DNA of 64,000 nucleotides from Prorocentrum cordatum (Eukaryota > Sar > Dinophyceae > Prorocentrales > Prorocentraceae): positions 1 through 64,000 of the forward strand of contig CAUYUJ010007280.1 in the NCBI GenBank assembly GCA_963575745.1. Reading direction: 5' to 3'. The translations under genes and the position numbers were made by a program. Position 1 is the stretch's first letter. Every line of letters starts with the position of its first letter. The notes under the pieces were generated by a model that had not been told where the DNA came from, did not search any database, and was given only the letters and a program-made list of their open reading frames with translations. Shown here piece after piece: positions 51,198 to 61,115 of this stretch.

Positions 51198-51679
51198 TTC
51201 CAGCGCGCGCACTTCTTCACCATCACTCACGCCAGCGCCGCCGCATCACGCCGATCTCATCGACAATCGCCGCAATTGCCACCATCATGGCGCGAACACT
51301 TTCGTCATGCCTTGCCGTCGTCAGCTTCATCATCGCCACCACCATCGCTACGATCATCATCGCTAAATCGTTGTCGACGTCATCACGATTTTGTGCCCCC
51401 ACAGCCACCGACCCGCATTGAAATGCGCGCGCCAGCGCTGCCTTTGACACGCGCTGGGACGGTGCCATCGGTAAGCGCCTTCGCGGCAGCATTGGTTGCG
51501 TCATGTTTTGCCAAACCAGCTGGCCGCTGTGCGCGAAGCTCGCGCGCACCAGCGCGGCCGCAGAGATGCGCCAGCCATGTCTAATCAATCATTGCAATCG
51601 ACGCCACATGGGTTTGGCAAACCGAGTTGCAGGTGGTAGGGTGGGACGATTTGGCGAACCTTGGAGTTGAAAACTCATG
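51198..51679. other. Unassigned, with short CATCAT/CACCAC units
   Basis: No gene is supported. Confidence 0.4.
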
Positions 51680-51870
51680 AGTTGGCAGCAACTGAGTACA
51701 CCACCTAGCTTGGACCACATAGATGGTACGACCTGTATTGCACCACGTAGCGTGTACCAAATCAATTGCACCACGCCTTCCACCACATAGACTGCACCAG
51801 AGATGTTGCTTCGTGTAGCTTGCAAATCATGGGTTGCGCCACGTAGGTTGTACCACAGGTGCTGCGCATC
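51680..51870 (+). repeat. About 20-bp ACCACATAG minisatellite, first array
   Basis: Imperfect units of TTGCACCACGTAG / GACTGCACCAGAG type. A second array of the same family is at 63146-63300. Confidence 0.75.
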
Positions 51871-52304
51871 CAGAGTGCAGTGCCGCACTGGTTTGGGCCC
51901 ACGCTGGCAAGCATGGCATGTTCCAGCGCTTATGTTGGAGATGGCGGAAGAAGAGGCGAGATGGAGACAGCTCACTTTTTTGGTCTGCGGGTCGGGAGCG
52001 GGCCCCTTCCGGTCAAGAGCTAAACGGGACGCGGGTAGCCATAATTGGGGAGACAGGGCGCGGGCGGGCGGGGCCTCAGGCGGCCGGAGGGCTCAGAAAA
52101 CAGGCGGTGCCGAAGATCTTGCACAGGACAAGGTACGCCATGGACTGGAGCAGGGGGCGCGGTGGAGACAGCTCACACGCTTGCCTATCAGTCCTCCTCG
52201 AATCGGGGAGTCGGCGAACAATCTTGTCACAGGACCGTCCTCGCCCGTGCCCTGCCGTGCGCAAACAAGAACAGGCGGGGTTTCTCGATGCCTACCGGGA
52301 TGGA
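51871..52304. other. Unassigned, open on both strands
   Basis: A plus-strand frame repeats ARWRQLT twice, about 67 residues apart, from GCGAGATGGAGACAGCTCAC and GCGGTGGAGACAGCTCAC. There is no domain. Confidence 0.3.
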
Positions 52305-52500
52305 CTTCCTCCTCCTCCTCCTCCTCCTCCTCCTCCTTCCCCTCCTCCTTCACCTCCTCCTCCTCCTCCTCCCCTTCCTCCTCCTCCTCCTCCTCCTCCT
52401 CCTCCTCCTCCTCCTCCTTGACCTCCTCCTCCTTCTCCTCCTGCTCCTCTCCTCCTCCTCCTCCTCCTCCTCCTCCTCCTCCTCCTCCTCCTCCTCCTCC
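52305..52500 (+). repeat. (CTC)n microsatellite acting as a polypyrimidine tract
   Basis: CTC triplets running up to eight bases before the acceptor at 52506-52508. Confidence 0.92.
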
Positions 52501-52508
52501 CCAACCAG

Positions 52509-52724
52509 GCGGGCCAGACGGACCAGATGATAAACAACGACCAGTTCGTCTTCCGATACTGCCCGATCGATCTGCACGGCGGCACAACTGCACTCTCCAC
52601 GCGCATGCGGAGGGCCCTCGAGTGCGAGCCGGCCCTCGGAACCGAACCCACGCGTGGCCGCAGCTCGGCCTCGACTGGCAAGCGCCCGCTCGTCCAAGGT
52701 GCGGGCGGGGACCTGCAGCCCTAA
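52509..52724 (+). CDS. Exon with strong splice context, unknown protein
   Basis: The (CTC)n tract then CCCCAACCAG is a textbook acceptor. The frame (phase 0) reads AGQTDQMINNDQFVFRYCPI, then DLHGGTTALSTRMRRALECE, with strong G/C-ending codon bias. A good donor, CCAAG|GTGCGG, occurs at 52698, leaving one base of a codon; if it is not used, the frame stops at the TAA at 52722-52724. The next plus-strand island (52946-53388) fits this phase if spliced at GAGAG|GC, giving Gly at the junction, but other acceptors are nearer. No family is recognised. Confidence 0.48.
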   Translation, partial: AGQTDQMINNDQFVFRYCPIDLHGGTTALSTRMRRALECEPALGTEPTRGRSSASTGKRPLVQGAGGDLQP

Positions 52725-52945
52725 GAAAGAGGCTCGACGCGAAGCGATGGCCAGGCGGAGGTGAAGGGGCCCACAAACACACAAATAAATACACACACAC
52801 ACACAAATAACACGATTCCCCATACTTTCCCATATTTTCTGGGTTTCTGTCTTCCCCCCCACTTCCCATATTTTCCTACATTTTCCTGGGGAGTCGACGA
52901 TTAATTGTGTCTGTGTGTTTTTTCCCCTCCTGAGGAGGGGGAGAG
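52699..52945 (+). other. Probable intron
   Basis: GT at the start, (CA)n in the middle, low G+C relative to its neighbours, and TGTTTTTTCCCCTCCTGAG near the end. Exact 3' end uncertain. Confidence 0.35.
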
Positions 52946-53388
52946 GCGTCCTGAGAACTGCAGTATCTCCCACCCCTGCAGGCCTGACTGAAGAGACGGT
53001 CGACGATGATTCGGAGGAAGAGGAGGGGGAAGACTCCACCGCCCCACTCCTCCCAGCGACCCTTTTGAGAACAGCAGCATCTCCAACCCCTGCAGGCCAG
53101 ACCGAAGAGACGATTGACAATGAGTCGGAGGAAAAGGTGGAGGAGGAATCCCCCGCCCCTCTCATCCCAGCGGCCCGTCTGAGAACTGCAGCATCTGCCA
53201 CCGCTGCAGGCCGGATCGCAGAGACGATCGACGAGGAGTCCGAGGGAACGGTCAGGAAGGAATCCCCTGCCACTCTCCTCCCAACGGCCCCCTCTCTCCT
53301 GCCTGCGCCAGCGCCGGCACCGAACCTCCCTGGAAGGTCGGCCCGTCGCTCCGCGGCCAGTCCTCCCCCCCGGGAGCGATGCCGTTGA
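52946..53388 (+). CDS. Acidic protein with three 38-residue in-frame repeats
   Basis: The frame stops just after 53385. Three units of exactly 114 bp (52948-53061, 53062-53175, 53176-53289) encode LRTAASPTPAGQTEETIDNE, then a Glu-rich linker and a Pro/Ala end. Many differences between units are conservative (DDDSEE, NESEEK, EESEGT). The last 33 codons are Pro/Ala/Arg-rich. A pyrimidine run with AG precedes the frame, and there is no ATG, so it is likely a 3'-terminal exon. No family is recognised; it is probably disordered. Confidence 0.45.
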
Positions 53389-54245
53389 TGTTGTTGTTGT
53401 TGTTGAACATTATTAATTCTAAAGAATAATTATTGTTGGGGCCCCTGGTGCACGGCCCCCCTGCGCCGCCTAGGCCGCAGCTACATTTTCATCATTTTCG
53501 TGAGGAAGCCTCAGGTAATTCGATGTGATCAAGATCCGGTTGTTTTGTTCCCCCCCGCTTTCCCTTGCAAAAAACACTATAAAATGACATTTCTTGTTCT
53601 AATATAATCAAATTTCAAGAATCCCTTGCAAAAAATAAGGTAAAGTGGACATTCGCGCGCGCAAGACGAAATCCTTCCAAAAGCTTAGTGTTCGGAGCGA
53701 TTTCAACATAAAAACATCAAAAAACCAATGGTTTTTCAACAAAAAAATGTCAAAATCTCATCCCGCGCGCTCTTGCGGATTCGTAGGAAACCCAACACTT
53801 TTTAAACATTTCTGTCAAACGGGCTTTTGCGAGCAACTTTTTCGAACTTCTGCGACAACGGTTGCGCACCTGCCAGGGCCATCATCCCTGTCAAATAATA
53901 CCATGCGGGACACATTCGTTTTTTCTTCGCGCGCGCACGCCGTCGTCGTCGGCCGCGGGGCCCTGAATAGTAGCCACGGTCGTCCGCATGCCACGAAGTG
54001 AAGTGTCCGAACGTCATAGGGCGGGAAGCTGGGTGTGGGTGGTGGCGAAGAGTCGTTTGGAAATTTGGTAGAGCTTGAACCGGCCCCCCCACAAAGTGGG
54101 GGTATTGCCCGCCTCCTATGAAAACCCTGGCACTGGTGAGAACGGTGTGTCCCCACGTGCTAGTAATTGTTGATGTTGTTGTTGTTGTTGTTGTTGTGTT
54201 GTTGTTATTGTTATTGTTGTTGTTATTGTTGTTGTTGTTGTTGTT
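53389..54245 (+). repeat. GTT-bounded duplicated unit, copy 1
   Basis: Starts in a short (GTT)n and ends in a longer one (54173-54245). It carries AACATTATT, a TTATTCTAAAGAATAA-type hairpin, an A+T-rich middle and TAGCCACGGTCGTCCGCATG. The hairpin CCCCCCCACAAAGTGGGGG lies near 54084. The frames it contains are not conserved between copies. Confidence 0.85.
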
Positions 54246-55144
54246 GAACATTATTTATTCTAAAGAATAATTATTGTTGGGCCCCCTGGTGCGCGCCCCC
54301 CCTGCGCCGCCTAGGCCGCAGCTACATTTTCATCATTTTCGTGAGGAAGCCTCAGGTAATACGATGTCATCAAGATCCGGTTGTTTTGTTGTAATCCGTT
54401 TTCCCTTGCAAAAAACACTATAAAATGACATTTCTTGTTCTAATATAATCAAATTTCAAGAATCCCTTGCAAAAAACAAGGTAAAGTGGACATTCGCGCG
54501 CGCAAGACGAAATCCTTCCAAAAGCTTAGTGTTCGGAGCGATTTTAACATAAAAACATCAAAAAACCAATGGTTTTTCAACAAAAAAATGTCAAAATCTC
54601 ATCCCGCGCGCTCTTGCGGATTCGTAGGAAACCAACACTTTTTAAACATTTCTGTCAAACGGGCTTTTGCGAGCAACTTTTTCGAACTTCTGCGACAACG
54701 GTTGCGCACCTGCCAGGGCCATCATCCCTGTCAAATAATACCATGCGGGACACATTCGTTTTTTCTTCGCGCGCGCACGCCGAAATCTCCAAAAACCATT
54801 GGGCTTCTTAAGAATTTTAGCACCGCGCATCATAAAATCACACGAATCGCACCGTAGGTCCTCGAAAAACACCTGCACGACTTTTCAAAATTTCTACCCG
54901 CGCGCGCTGTCCTAACAACTTCTGTGGGTGTGTACTCCACGCCAGTGTAGTAGCCACGGTCGTCCGCAGGCCACGAAGTGAAGTGTCCGAACGTCATAGG
55001 GCGGGAAGCTGGGTGTGGGTGGTGGCGAAGAGTCGTGTGGATATTTGGTAGAGCTTGCACTGCCCCCCCACAAAGTGGGGGTATTGGCTGGCGTCGCATG
55101 AAAACCCTGGCACTGGTGAGAACACTGAGCGTTCGGGTAAAGTG

Positions 55145-55199
<55 letters not shown>

Positions 55200-55205
55200 T
55201 TGATG
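54246..55205 (+). repeat. GTT-bounded duplicated unit, copy 2
   Basis: Nearly identical to copy 1 for about 545 bp. It then has about 139 bp more than copy 1 (from about 54781) before the shared TAGCCACGGTCGTCCGCA part, and ends in (GTT)n at 55147-55198. The offset between copies is 841 bp in the first part and 980 bp in the second. Confidence 0.85.
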
Positions 55206-55337
55206 TTGTCCGTAAGAGCTTCGCCCCATGCCGCCGGCCCCCTGTCTCGGAGAATGGGAAATGCAAAAGCTAAATCATGAGGTCTGGGCGCCGCCGTGAA
55301 GCAGTGTCTGGACCTGTTTGTTTTTCGACCGAGAGCG

Positions 55338-55400
55338 ATGCCCAACAGCGAACACTGTCCGAAGCCAGCAGCGGCCGCCGGTGGGCAGGCGGCGCGTGCC
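55338..55400 (+). mobile_element. Element D, diverged partial copy 3
   Basis: GATGCCCAACAGCGAACACT and GCGGCCGCCGGTGGGCAGGC match the left half of element D. Confidence 0.55.
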
Positions 55401-55954
55401 TCGGGTGGACAGCCCCCGCGGCAACACCGGCCGCGAACCTGCCGCTGGATCGCCAGGAGCTCTGAGCCTGGTCGTCCCCCCCATCCCTCCCGTCCCTGTG
55501 TCACGATCCCCCTGACCATCTCCCCCTTGTGCCCCCCTCTTCCCCCGTCGTCTCCCCCGCACCCCCCTGCCCCTCCGGCCCAAACATGCCCGTCGTCGGG
55601 CCCGCGCGGGGTCTGCTCCCCCCCCACCCAGGCCAGGGCGACGGAGCCACCCATCGGGTGGTCGCTCCCACCTTCTCTCTGCTGCTGCACTCGCCTGCCA
55701 GGGCGTCCTGCCTCTCTTCTCTCGGGTGCCGCCAGAAGTGCCCCTGGTCAAAGGCGCCCCAGGACTTCCAAGGACGCCCCCACGGCCTTCACAGCACCCC
55801 TCACGAGGACCAGGGGGACCAGGGGCTCGAACATGGAGCGAAGAGCTGGGGCACCTTGGGCCAGGGGCACCTTTGGCCCCCCCCGACTCCATTCCCCTTG
55901 GACGAGGCCACTCCAGCCTGACTCAGCTCATCTTGGTGGCGCGCACAAGAAGTA
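55401..55954. other. G+C-rich spacer, open on both strands
   Basis: Frames of about 200 codons on each strand, Pro/Gly/Arg-rich, no motif. No gene is called. Confidence 0.3.
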
Positions 55955-56069
55955 GGGGGGGGAAGGCTTCTTAGAATGAGGTTGCTTCTTAGCAGGCGCC
56001 AGCCTCACATCTATAGAGAAGGCCCGCGCCTTCTAAGAACCAGGGGTGCTTCTAAGAAGCCTTCCCCCC
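55955..56069 (+). mobile_element. Element C, copy 2
   Basis: About 115 bp. GGGGGAAGGCTTCTTAGAAT at the left and TTCTAAGAAGCCTTCCCCCC at the right form better inverse ends than in copy 1. Similarity continues past the right end for about 25 bp. Confidence 0.8.
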
Positions 56070-56637
56070 GCCCCCATACATCCTCTGCGCGTGGCCGACA
56101 TCAGCCCTTCGAGTGCCCAGAACCGTTCTCAGAGGCCTCGCCTTCTCTGCCGCCGCGCACGCGGCGCAGGAGCGAGGGGGGGCGGGGGTCCTGGAGCCCC
56201 CCCCCCCGCTCCCACCCCTGGCCCAACGGCCTCGTGCGTCCGCCCACCTCTCTCTGCCCCCAACAAGTGGCACCGACGTCCCTAAGGAGCTTGTCCGTAC
56301 ATATTCTACACATACATACGCATCTACATATGCACGTACGTCTGCACACCTGTTTTTTTTCTATGTATACATATGTAAATGTACAGCATGTCAAGAACGA
56401 ATTGTGTGCTCATGTGTGGTGTTTTGAGATGCCGAGCGCGGGCGGCTCCGGACCTGGAATCCGTCGGGCGCTTCGACCTCCAGACTCTTCCCGGAACGGC
56501 TTGCCTGCCGAGGGCCCTTCCGCTTCTCGGCGGCCGAGGGCGGGCGGCCCGGGACAGGGCATCCGCCGGGCGCCTCGGCCGCCCGCCGGTCTCTCCTCAA
56601 GAGCTTGCGAGGGCTCCGCACGCTGGGACCAAAGAGC
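56070..56637. other. Unassigned spacer
   Basis: CATACATACG-type short repeats near 56300-56385. No gene is supported. Confidence 0.4.
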
Positions 56638-56825
56638 CCAGACAGGATCGCGTCGTCACAAAACATCAGGACGGGAGGTTTGGGGCTATTCTCGACCCAG
56701 GGGGGGCCCTCGCCGGGCCTCGGGGCCGTCAGGCAACGATTTGGGACGAAGGTCCGGTCCTGGGGAGAGGGTCGGGACTTCCAGTGACGCCGTCCTGAGC
56801 AAAATCTGGGCGTCGCACGTCTGGG
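56638..56825 (-). mobile_element. Element A, copy 5 (inverted)
   Basis: CCCAGACAGGATCGCGTCG to CACGTCTGGG, in the same orientation as copy 4. Confidence 0.75.
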
Positions 56826-56939
56826 AAGAAGCCGAGTATGGGCGGAGCCGCACCTGGAATCAGCTGGGCGCTTTGGCCTCCTATGGTCCCCAGGGTCGCT
56901 CTGAGTGTCTGCGTCGATGCCCCCCTCTCCGCAGCAGGC

Positions 56940-57157
56940 GAACGTTCTCTTATTCGGCGTTTCGACATTGGCCCGAAGGGGTGGCTCTTGACCTCTGCTT
57001 GGTGCGACTGTTTGCAGCAGTGCGTCCTATGGGGGAGGGGCTCCACCTGCTCGAAGCAGGCGTCAAAAACAGCCAAGATCTATTCCATCAGGGGGGGAGG
57101 GCGGGGGGTGCGAGGGCCCCCGCCGATCGGCAAACCAATGAATGAGAAAACGATCAC
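56940..57157 (+). repeat. Second member of the pair with 44030-44270
   Basis: The shared blocks appear in the same order. Confidence 0.75.
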
Positions 57158-57788
57158 CAGTGTAAAGCTGTTGATGGTGTTCTGCCGCACGAGGGTAGTT
57201 TTTCTTCCCTGGCCCCACTTCTTGGCCAAGAGCAGCGGCGCAGCAATCGGCCGAGGGGGTCCCGAAGGAAAGGGGTCCTGCGCCCTGACCAGGAAGCGGG
57301 CCCTGGGCCCTTCAGGACCAAGTTTCCATCCTGAGTCGCTGGGGCCTGGGAAGGGGCCTCATGAGAACGTGGAAGATATCTCCAGAACCCCATTTCCTGG
57401 AAGGCCCCGCTTCTCCGTGCCAACCCTGTCAGCGGCTGACCCCCGCTCGCGCTGGCCTCCGTGACGTGCGCCCCGGCTCCTTCGGCTGGTGTTCGGTCCA
57501 GAACTCTGGCCTCGAGCGGCCGTTCAGAACGGCCCCAGTCTCCCCAGGATGCCCTCGACGACGTGCAGATGATTAGAACCATTCTGGGCCCCGAAACCCT
57601 CCCGAAACACATGGAACCCTTCCAAAGCGTGCATCGAGAGTCGATTGTCCATGTTCCGATGAGAGACCGCTGGGGGCGCCTTGTGTCCGATGCTCCACTT
57701 TTCGCTCTCCGCGCGAACTAATCGTTCGAAAAACGGCACCCCGAAAAGTGGGCGTCAGGCAGGCAACTGTTCGTGGCATCAAAACTTA
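57158..57788. other. Unassigned, with weak element A trace
   Basis: 57280-57370 has TTCCATCCTGAGTCGCTGGG, faintly like the middle of element A. Nothing else. Confidence 0.35.
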
Positions 57789-57937
57789 GGTCGGGAATGT
57801 CCTCCTACAAGCGGATTTTGGACGACAAATAGAACATAATCACAAATATCCCCCCCCCAAACAAAAAAAACATCATCCCTTGAATATGGTTTAAAGCTGT
57901 TTTTGAATAGTTCTTCTGTAGAGTGACAGGCCCGACT
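57789..57937 (+). mobile_element. Element F, copy 3
   Basis: GGTCGGGAATGTCCTCCTAC at the left, TTCTTCTGTAGAGTGACAGG then CCCGAC at the right. TTA flanks both ends directly, a possible 3-bp target duplication of the PIF/Harbinger type. Confidence 0.75.
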
Positions 57938-58376
57938 TACATCTAGGCCTGTTACTGACAAGTAGCTGACAACTGTAGACACCGAGCAGGTGGGCCCCTG
58001 GCTGGCCCCAAGTCTGAAAACGTAACAGACACGCCGCCCAAAACGCACTCAACACAACGACCCTCGCCACGGGGAAAAGAGCCCGCAGCTTTTGCAAAGC
58101 AATCGAGGCGCCCAGAGCCTCGAAGCCTCAATGAGAGCTACTGTCGGGGGGACTGGCACAGGGAGGGGGGGGGACATCGACATGGAATCAACGATGCATC
58201 GCCGATAGACTGGCGACAGGCCCCCGATAGTGGCTGCGCGCGTTCCTGTCTGGGGGTGGGCTATCGGGCCCTCATCGGCGATGAGTGGGCGATGCGGGGT
58301 CGATGCATCCCCCATGAGCCCATCCTCCCTATCGTTAGAAGAAGAAGAAACGACGCAACAAAAAGACTTGTGGCGC
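57938..58376. other. Spacer with GATGCATCG motifs
   Basis: 58185-58310 has CGATGCATCGCCGAT and TCATCGGCGATGAG motifs like the interior of element E, without its ends. Confidence 0.4.
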
Positions 58377-58499
58377 TCCGCGCGGATTTCTTGGAGCTGC
58401 GCTGGACCCCCCCCCCTGGCGCGCGGCCAAGGGTGGCGCTGGAGGCGCCGCCGGCGGGGCCCAGCGCGGTTCCAAGAAATCCGCGCGGAGCGCAACAAG
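58377..58499 (+). mobile_element. Element H, foldback of 123 bp
   Basis: Two 43-44-bp arms, inverse at about 40 of 44 positions (left CTTGTGGCGCTCCGCGCGGA, right ending TCCGCGCGGAGCGCAACAAG), around a 36-bp G+C-rich loop. A half copy is at 8516-8585. Confidence 0.8.
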
Positions 58500-58629
58500 T
58501 TTATGTTTATGGCGTTTTTTCTTTTTCCAGTGCGAGCCACGGCCGGGCCGCTATTCCAGAAATTCCAACAATTCCCGAAATTCCCGAAATTCCACATATT
58601 CCCCAGGATAGCGGCGCCGGCCCTGGCCT

Positions 58630-58800
58630 GCAATGTCTTTTTCGAAGCGTCGCCACTGGCTCCAGGCCTCTCGTGGCTCCCCAGCCGCGCCGGCGCAAAA
58701 GAACAAACCTCTCCGGGCCCTCGGCCTGTCGTTGCGCGGCGGCCGCGGCCCTCCTCGGCGAGGAGGGGGCGCTTCGGGGCCGATGCATCCCCCTGTGAGC
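58630..58800. repeat. Segment related to 58905-59060
   Basis: CTCGTGGCTCC, then GCCGCGCCGGCGC and AAAA, recur about 255 bp apart on the two sides of a CTC tract. Confidence 0.5.
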
Positions 58801-58805
58801 CCATG

Positions 58806-58888
58806 CCCCCCCTCCTCCTCCTCCTCCTCCTCCTCCTCCTCCTCCTCCTCCTCCTCCTCCTCCTCCTCCTCCTCCTCCTCCTCCTCAT
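58806..58888 (+). repeat. (CTC)n microsatellite
   Basis: 27 uninterrupted CTC triplets. Confidence 0.97.
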
Positions 58889-59087
58889 CCACCCCCCTGC
58901 CGTTCCCCCTGGCTCACATTTTCTCGTGGCTCCGCCCGCGCCGGCGCCAAAACTCCTCGTGCCGTGGGTCGGTTACTCCGCGGCGGCCGCGGCCGCCGCG
59001 GCGTGCGCAGGACACCCCGCGGCGCGGAGCAGCCGAGCGACCTCGCCGTGCTCCTGCGGGCGCCGCTGGGTGCTTCGCCATCGCAGT

Positions 59088-59290
59088 CGTCGTTGGCGTC
59101 GTCGTCGTCGTCCTCGTCGTCGTCGTCGCCGTCTTCGCCTTCGCTGTCGTCGTCGTGGCCGCTGTCGTCAGCGCTATCGTCGTCGTCGTCGTGGTCACTG
59201 TCGTCGGCGCTGTCGTTGTCGCCGCTGTCGTCGTGGTCGCTGCCGCCTTCGCTGTCGTCATTGTGGTCGCTGTCGTCCGCACTGTCATGT
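59088..59290 (+). repeat. (CGT/CTG)n triplet repeat
   Basis: TCGTCGTC and GCTGTCGTC units. Val/Ala-rich frames are artefacts. Confidence 0.9.
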
Positions 59291-59469
59291 TGTAGTGTAT
59301 ATGTGTGGGGAATTCTGGAGACTTACGGGACACAACCATTCGACCACCAATGATAAGAGAGCACGCCTTTGATTGACACATCGTGATCTGTAAACTGAAG
59401 ATAAAATATGAACCAGCGTGGACCCAAACTAATGATCTCTTGCAATATAAGCACTGATACCCAGGTGAT
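59291..59469. other. Unassigned unique sequence
   Basis: No features. Confidence 0.4.
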
Positions 59470-59775
59470 GCGATCAACAGGGTGCGTGCGAAGATATGCT
59501 AAGCAATGCAAATCAACGCGAAGTAACGCAACGCCTATGTATAAAAGAACAAAAAAAACACCAACGCAAATCATTGCAACTGAACGCAACGCAACGCAAA
59601 CCAACGCAACGGCAGTCAATGCAAAGCAATGCAAAGCTATGCATCGCAATGAAACAATGAACATCAAGACACGGCAAGACCACGCAAGGCAACGGAATGC
59701 ATAGCAGTGCAAAGAAATACAACGTAATGCAACACACTGCGAAGAAATTCAAACACTGCAAGGCATGGCAAATCA
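59470..59775 (+). repeat. CAATGCAA / AACGCAACG short repeats
   Basis: Degenerate five- to six-base units. The inverse repeat type occurs at 62930-63130. Confidence 0.85.
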
Positions 59776-59886
59776 AAGTCATGAAAAACAATGCAGACCA
59801 TGGCGACGAGGCGGCGACGGTGAGCACGGAGCCGTCAGATTGGCCCGCGGGCCCAGGCGACGGGCGGCGACGAAAAGGCGACGGCG

Positions 59887-60360
59887 AGCACGGAGGCGCC
59901 AGACCGACCCGCAGGCCCAGTTCCTTACAACAGAACTAGTTGAAATAGTCCTAAATGCAAGCGCTGCTTGGGGAATCATCTTCATGGGATCCACCAGATG
60001 CGATCGCACATGTGTAGAGTAGTAGTTGAACCACTTGACCTTGCCATACAGTGAGGCATTGGATAATGAACCCGTGGAGAGGAGTCCAGGGTATGACAAC
60101 TGGTGGAACACCAATTGAGGCTTGACGATGGATATCCCCGCCGCCCTCATCAAATAAGAAGGCCACTAGGATCTGAAGCTTCCTGGACAGATTCCTGAAC
60201 GAACGCCACCATCGCCTGTGGCGAGGGGATATCGTGATGTAACATGTAGAGACACAAATATCTGGGATTCACACCTTGCAGATTTTTCCAAGCAGTGCTT
60301 GCACTGAAGCTGTCTTGCTTGTTTGCTAAGGAACTGGGCCTGCGTGTTGATCTGGCGGCT
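59887..60360 (+). other. Foldback: inverted arms about 75-80 bp around a 300-bp centre
   Basis: The left arm (59897-59975, with CGCAGGCCCAGTTCCTTA and GCGCTGCTTGG) is inverse to 60281-60357 (CCAAGCAGTGCTTGCA to AAGGAACTGGGCCTGCG). Weaker GGCGACGG-rich sequence extends both arms. On the minus strand the centre reads VNPRYLCLYMLHHDIPSPQA, then breaks frame, and continues as GVPPVVIPWTPLHGFIIQCL: a possible decayed coding piece of unknown type. Confidence 0.6.
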
Positions 60361-60625
60361 ATGTCGCCCGCGTCCCGCGTCGCCGCCCCGTCATCGCCTC
60401 GTCGCCGCCAATCATCTGGGCCGCCGCGGCTGTGCCGCCGCCGCCACCACCCCGTCGCCGCCTCGTCGCCGCCAAGCCGTCCGGTCCTACACGTCGGGTC
60501 CGCCGACTCGTGGTTGAATTCGCCGCCCCGTCGCCGTCGCCGTCCCATCCATCGCCGCGTCGTCGCCGCGCGCAGCCTCGCCGCCGCATTGATTTTTGCT
60601 TCACAGTGTCATGCATTCATTGATT
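60361..60625. repeat. (GCC/GTC)-rich triplet sequence
   Basis: GCCGCC and CGTCGCC units. No gene. Confidence 0.6.
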
Positions 60626-60666
60626 CCCCACCGGACAGGTTGGGGTCGTTAGATTTTGAGAACAGG

Positions 60667-61115
60667 CCTCCCGGCCACGCCCACCCTGCATACCGCGGCC
60701 GCCAGACCCCAAGTTGTCTCGAAAGTCCCGGTTATCCCGCCTCGCGCTCTCGACAGACACGACAGAAAACACACATACTGCGGCCGCCAGACCCCAAGTT
60801 GTCCCCAGAATCCAGGGTATCCCACCTCGCGCCCTCGACAAACACGACAGAACACACCCTGCATACCGCGGCCGCCAGACCCCAAATTGTCCCGAGTGTG
60901 CCGGTTATCCCGCCTCGCGCCCTCGACAAACACGACAGAACACACCCTGCATACCGCGGCCGCCAGACCCCAAGATGTCCCGAGTGTCCCCAGCATCCCG
61001 CCTCGCGCCCTCGACAAACACGAAAACGCACCCTGCATACCGCGCGCCAGACCCCAAGTTGTCCCGAGAATCCCGGGTATCCCGTCTCGCGCCCTCGACA
61101 AACACGACAGAACAC
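60667..61115 (+). repeat. 88-bp tandem array, five units
   Basis: GCGGCCGCCAGACCCCAA recurs at about 60695, 60780, 60868 and 60956, with a variant at 61041. Each unit ends in CTCGACAAACACGACAGAA. Confidence 0.92.

Noticed and set aside
53802-54251. Minus-strand frame starting with an Asn run
   Set aside because: The Asn run is (GTT)n on the other strand, and the frame is not conserved in the duplicated copy.
58633-59295. 220-codon plus-strand frame with Val/Ala-rich tail resembling membrane segments
   Set aside because: The tail is a CGT-type triplet repeat and the middle is (CTC)27 read as Ser.
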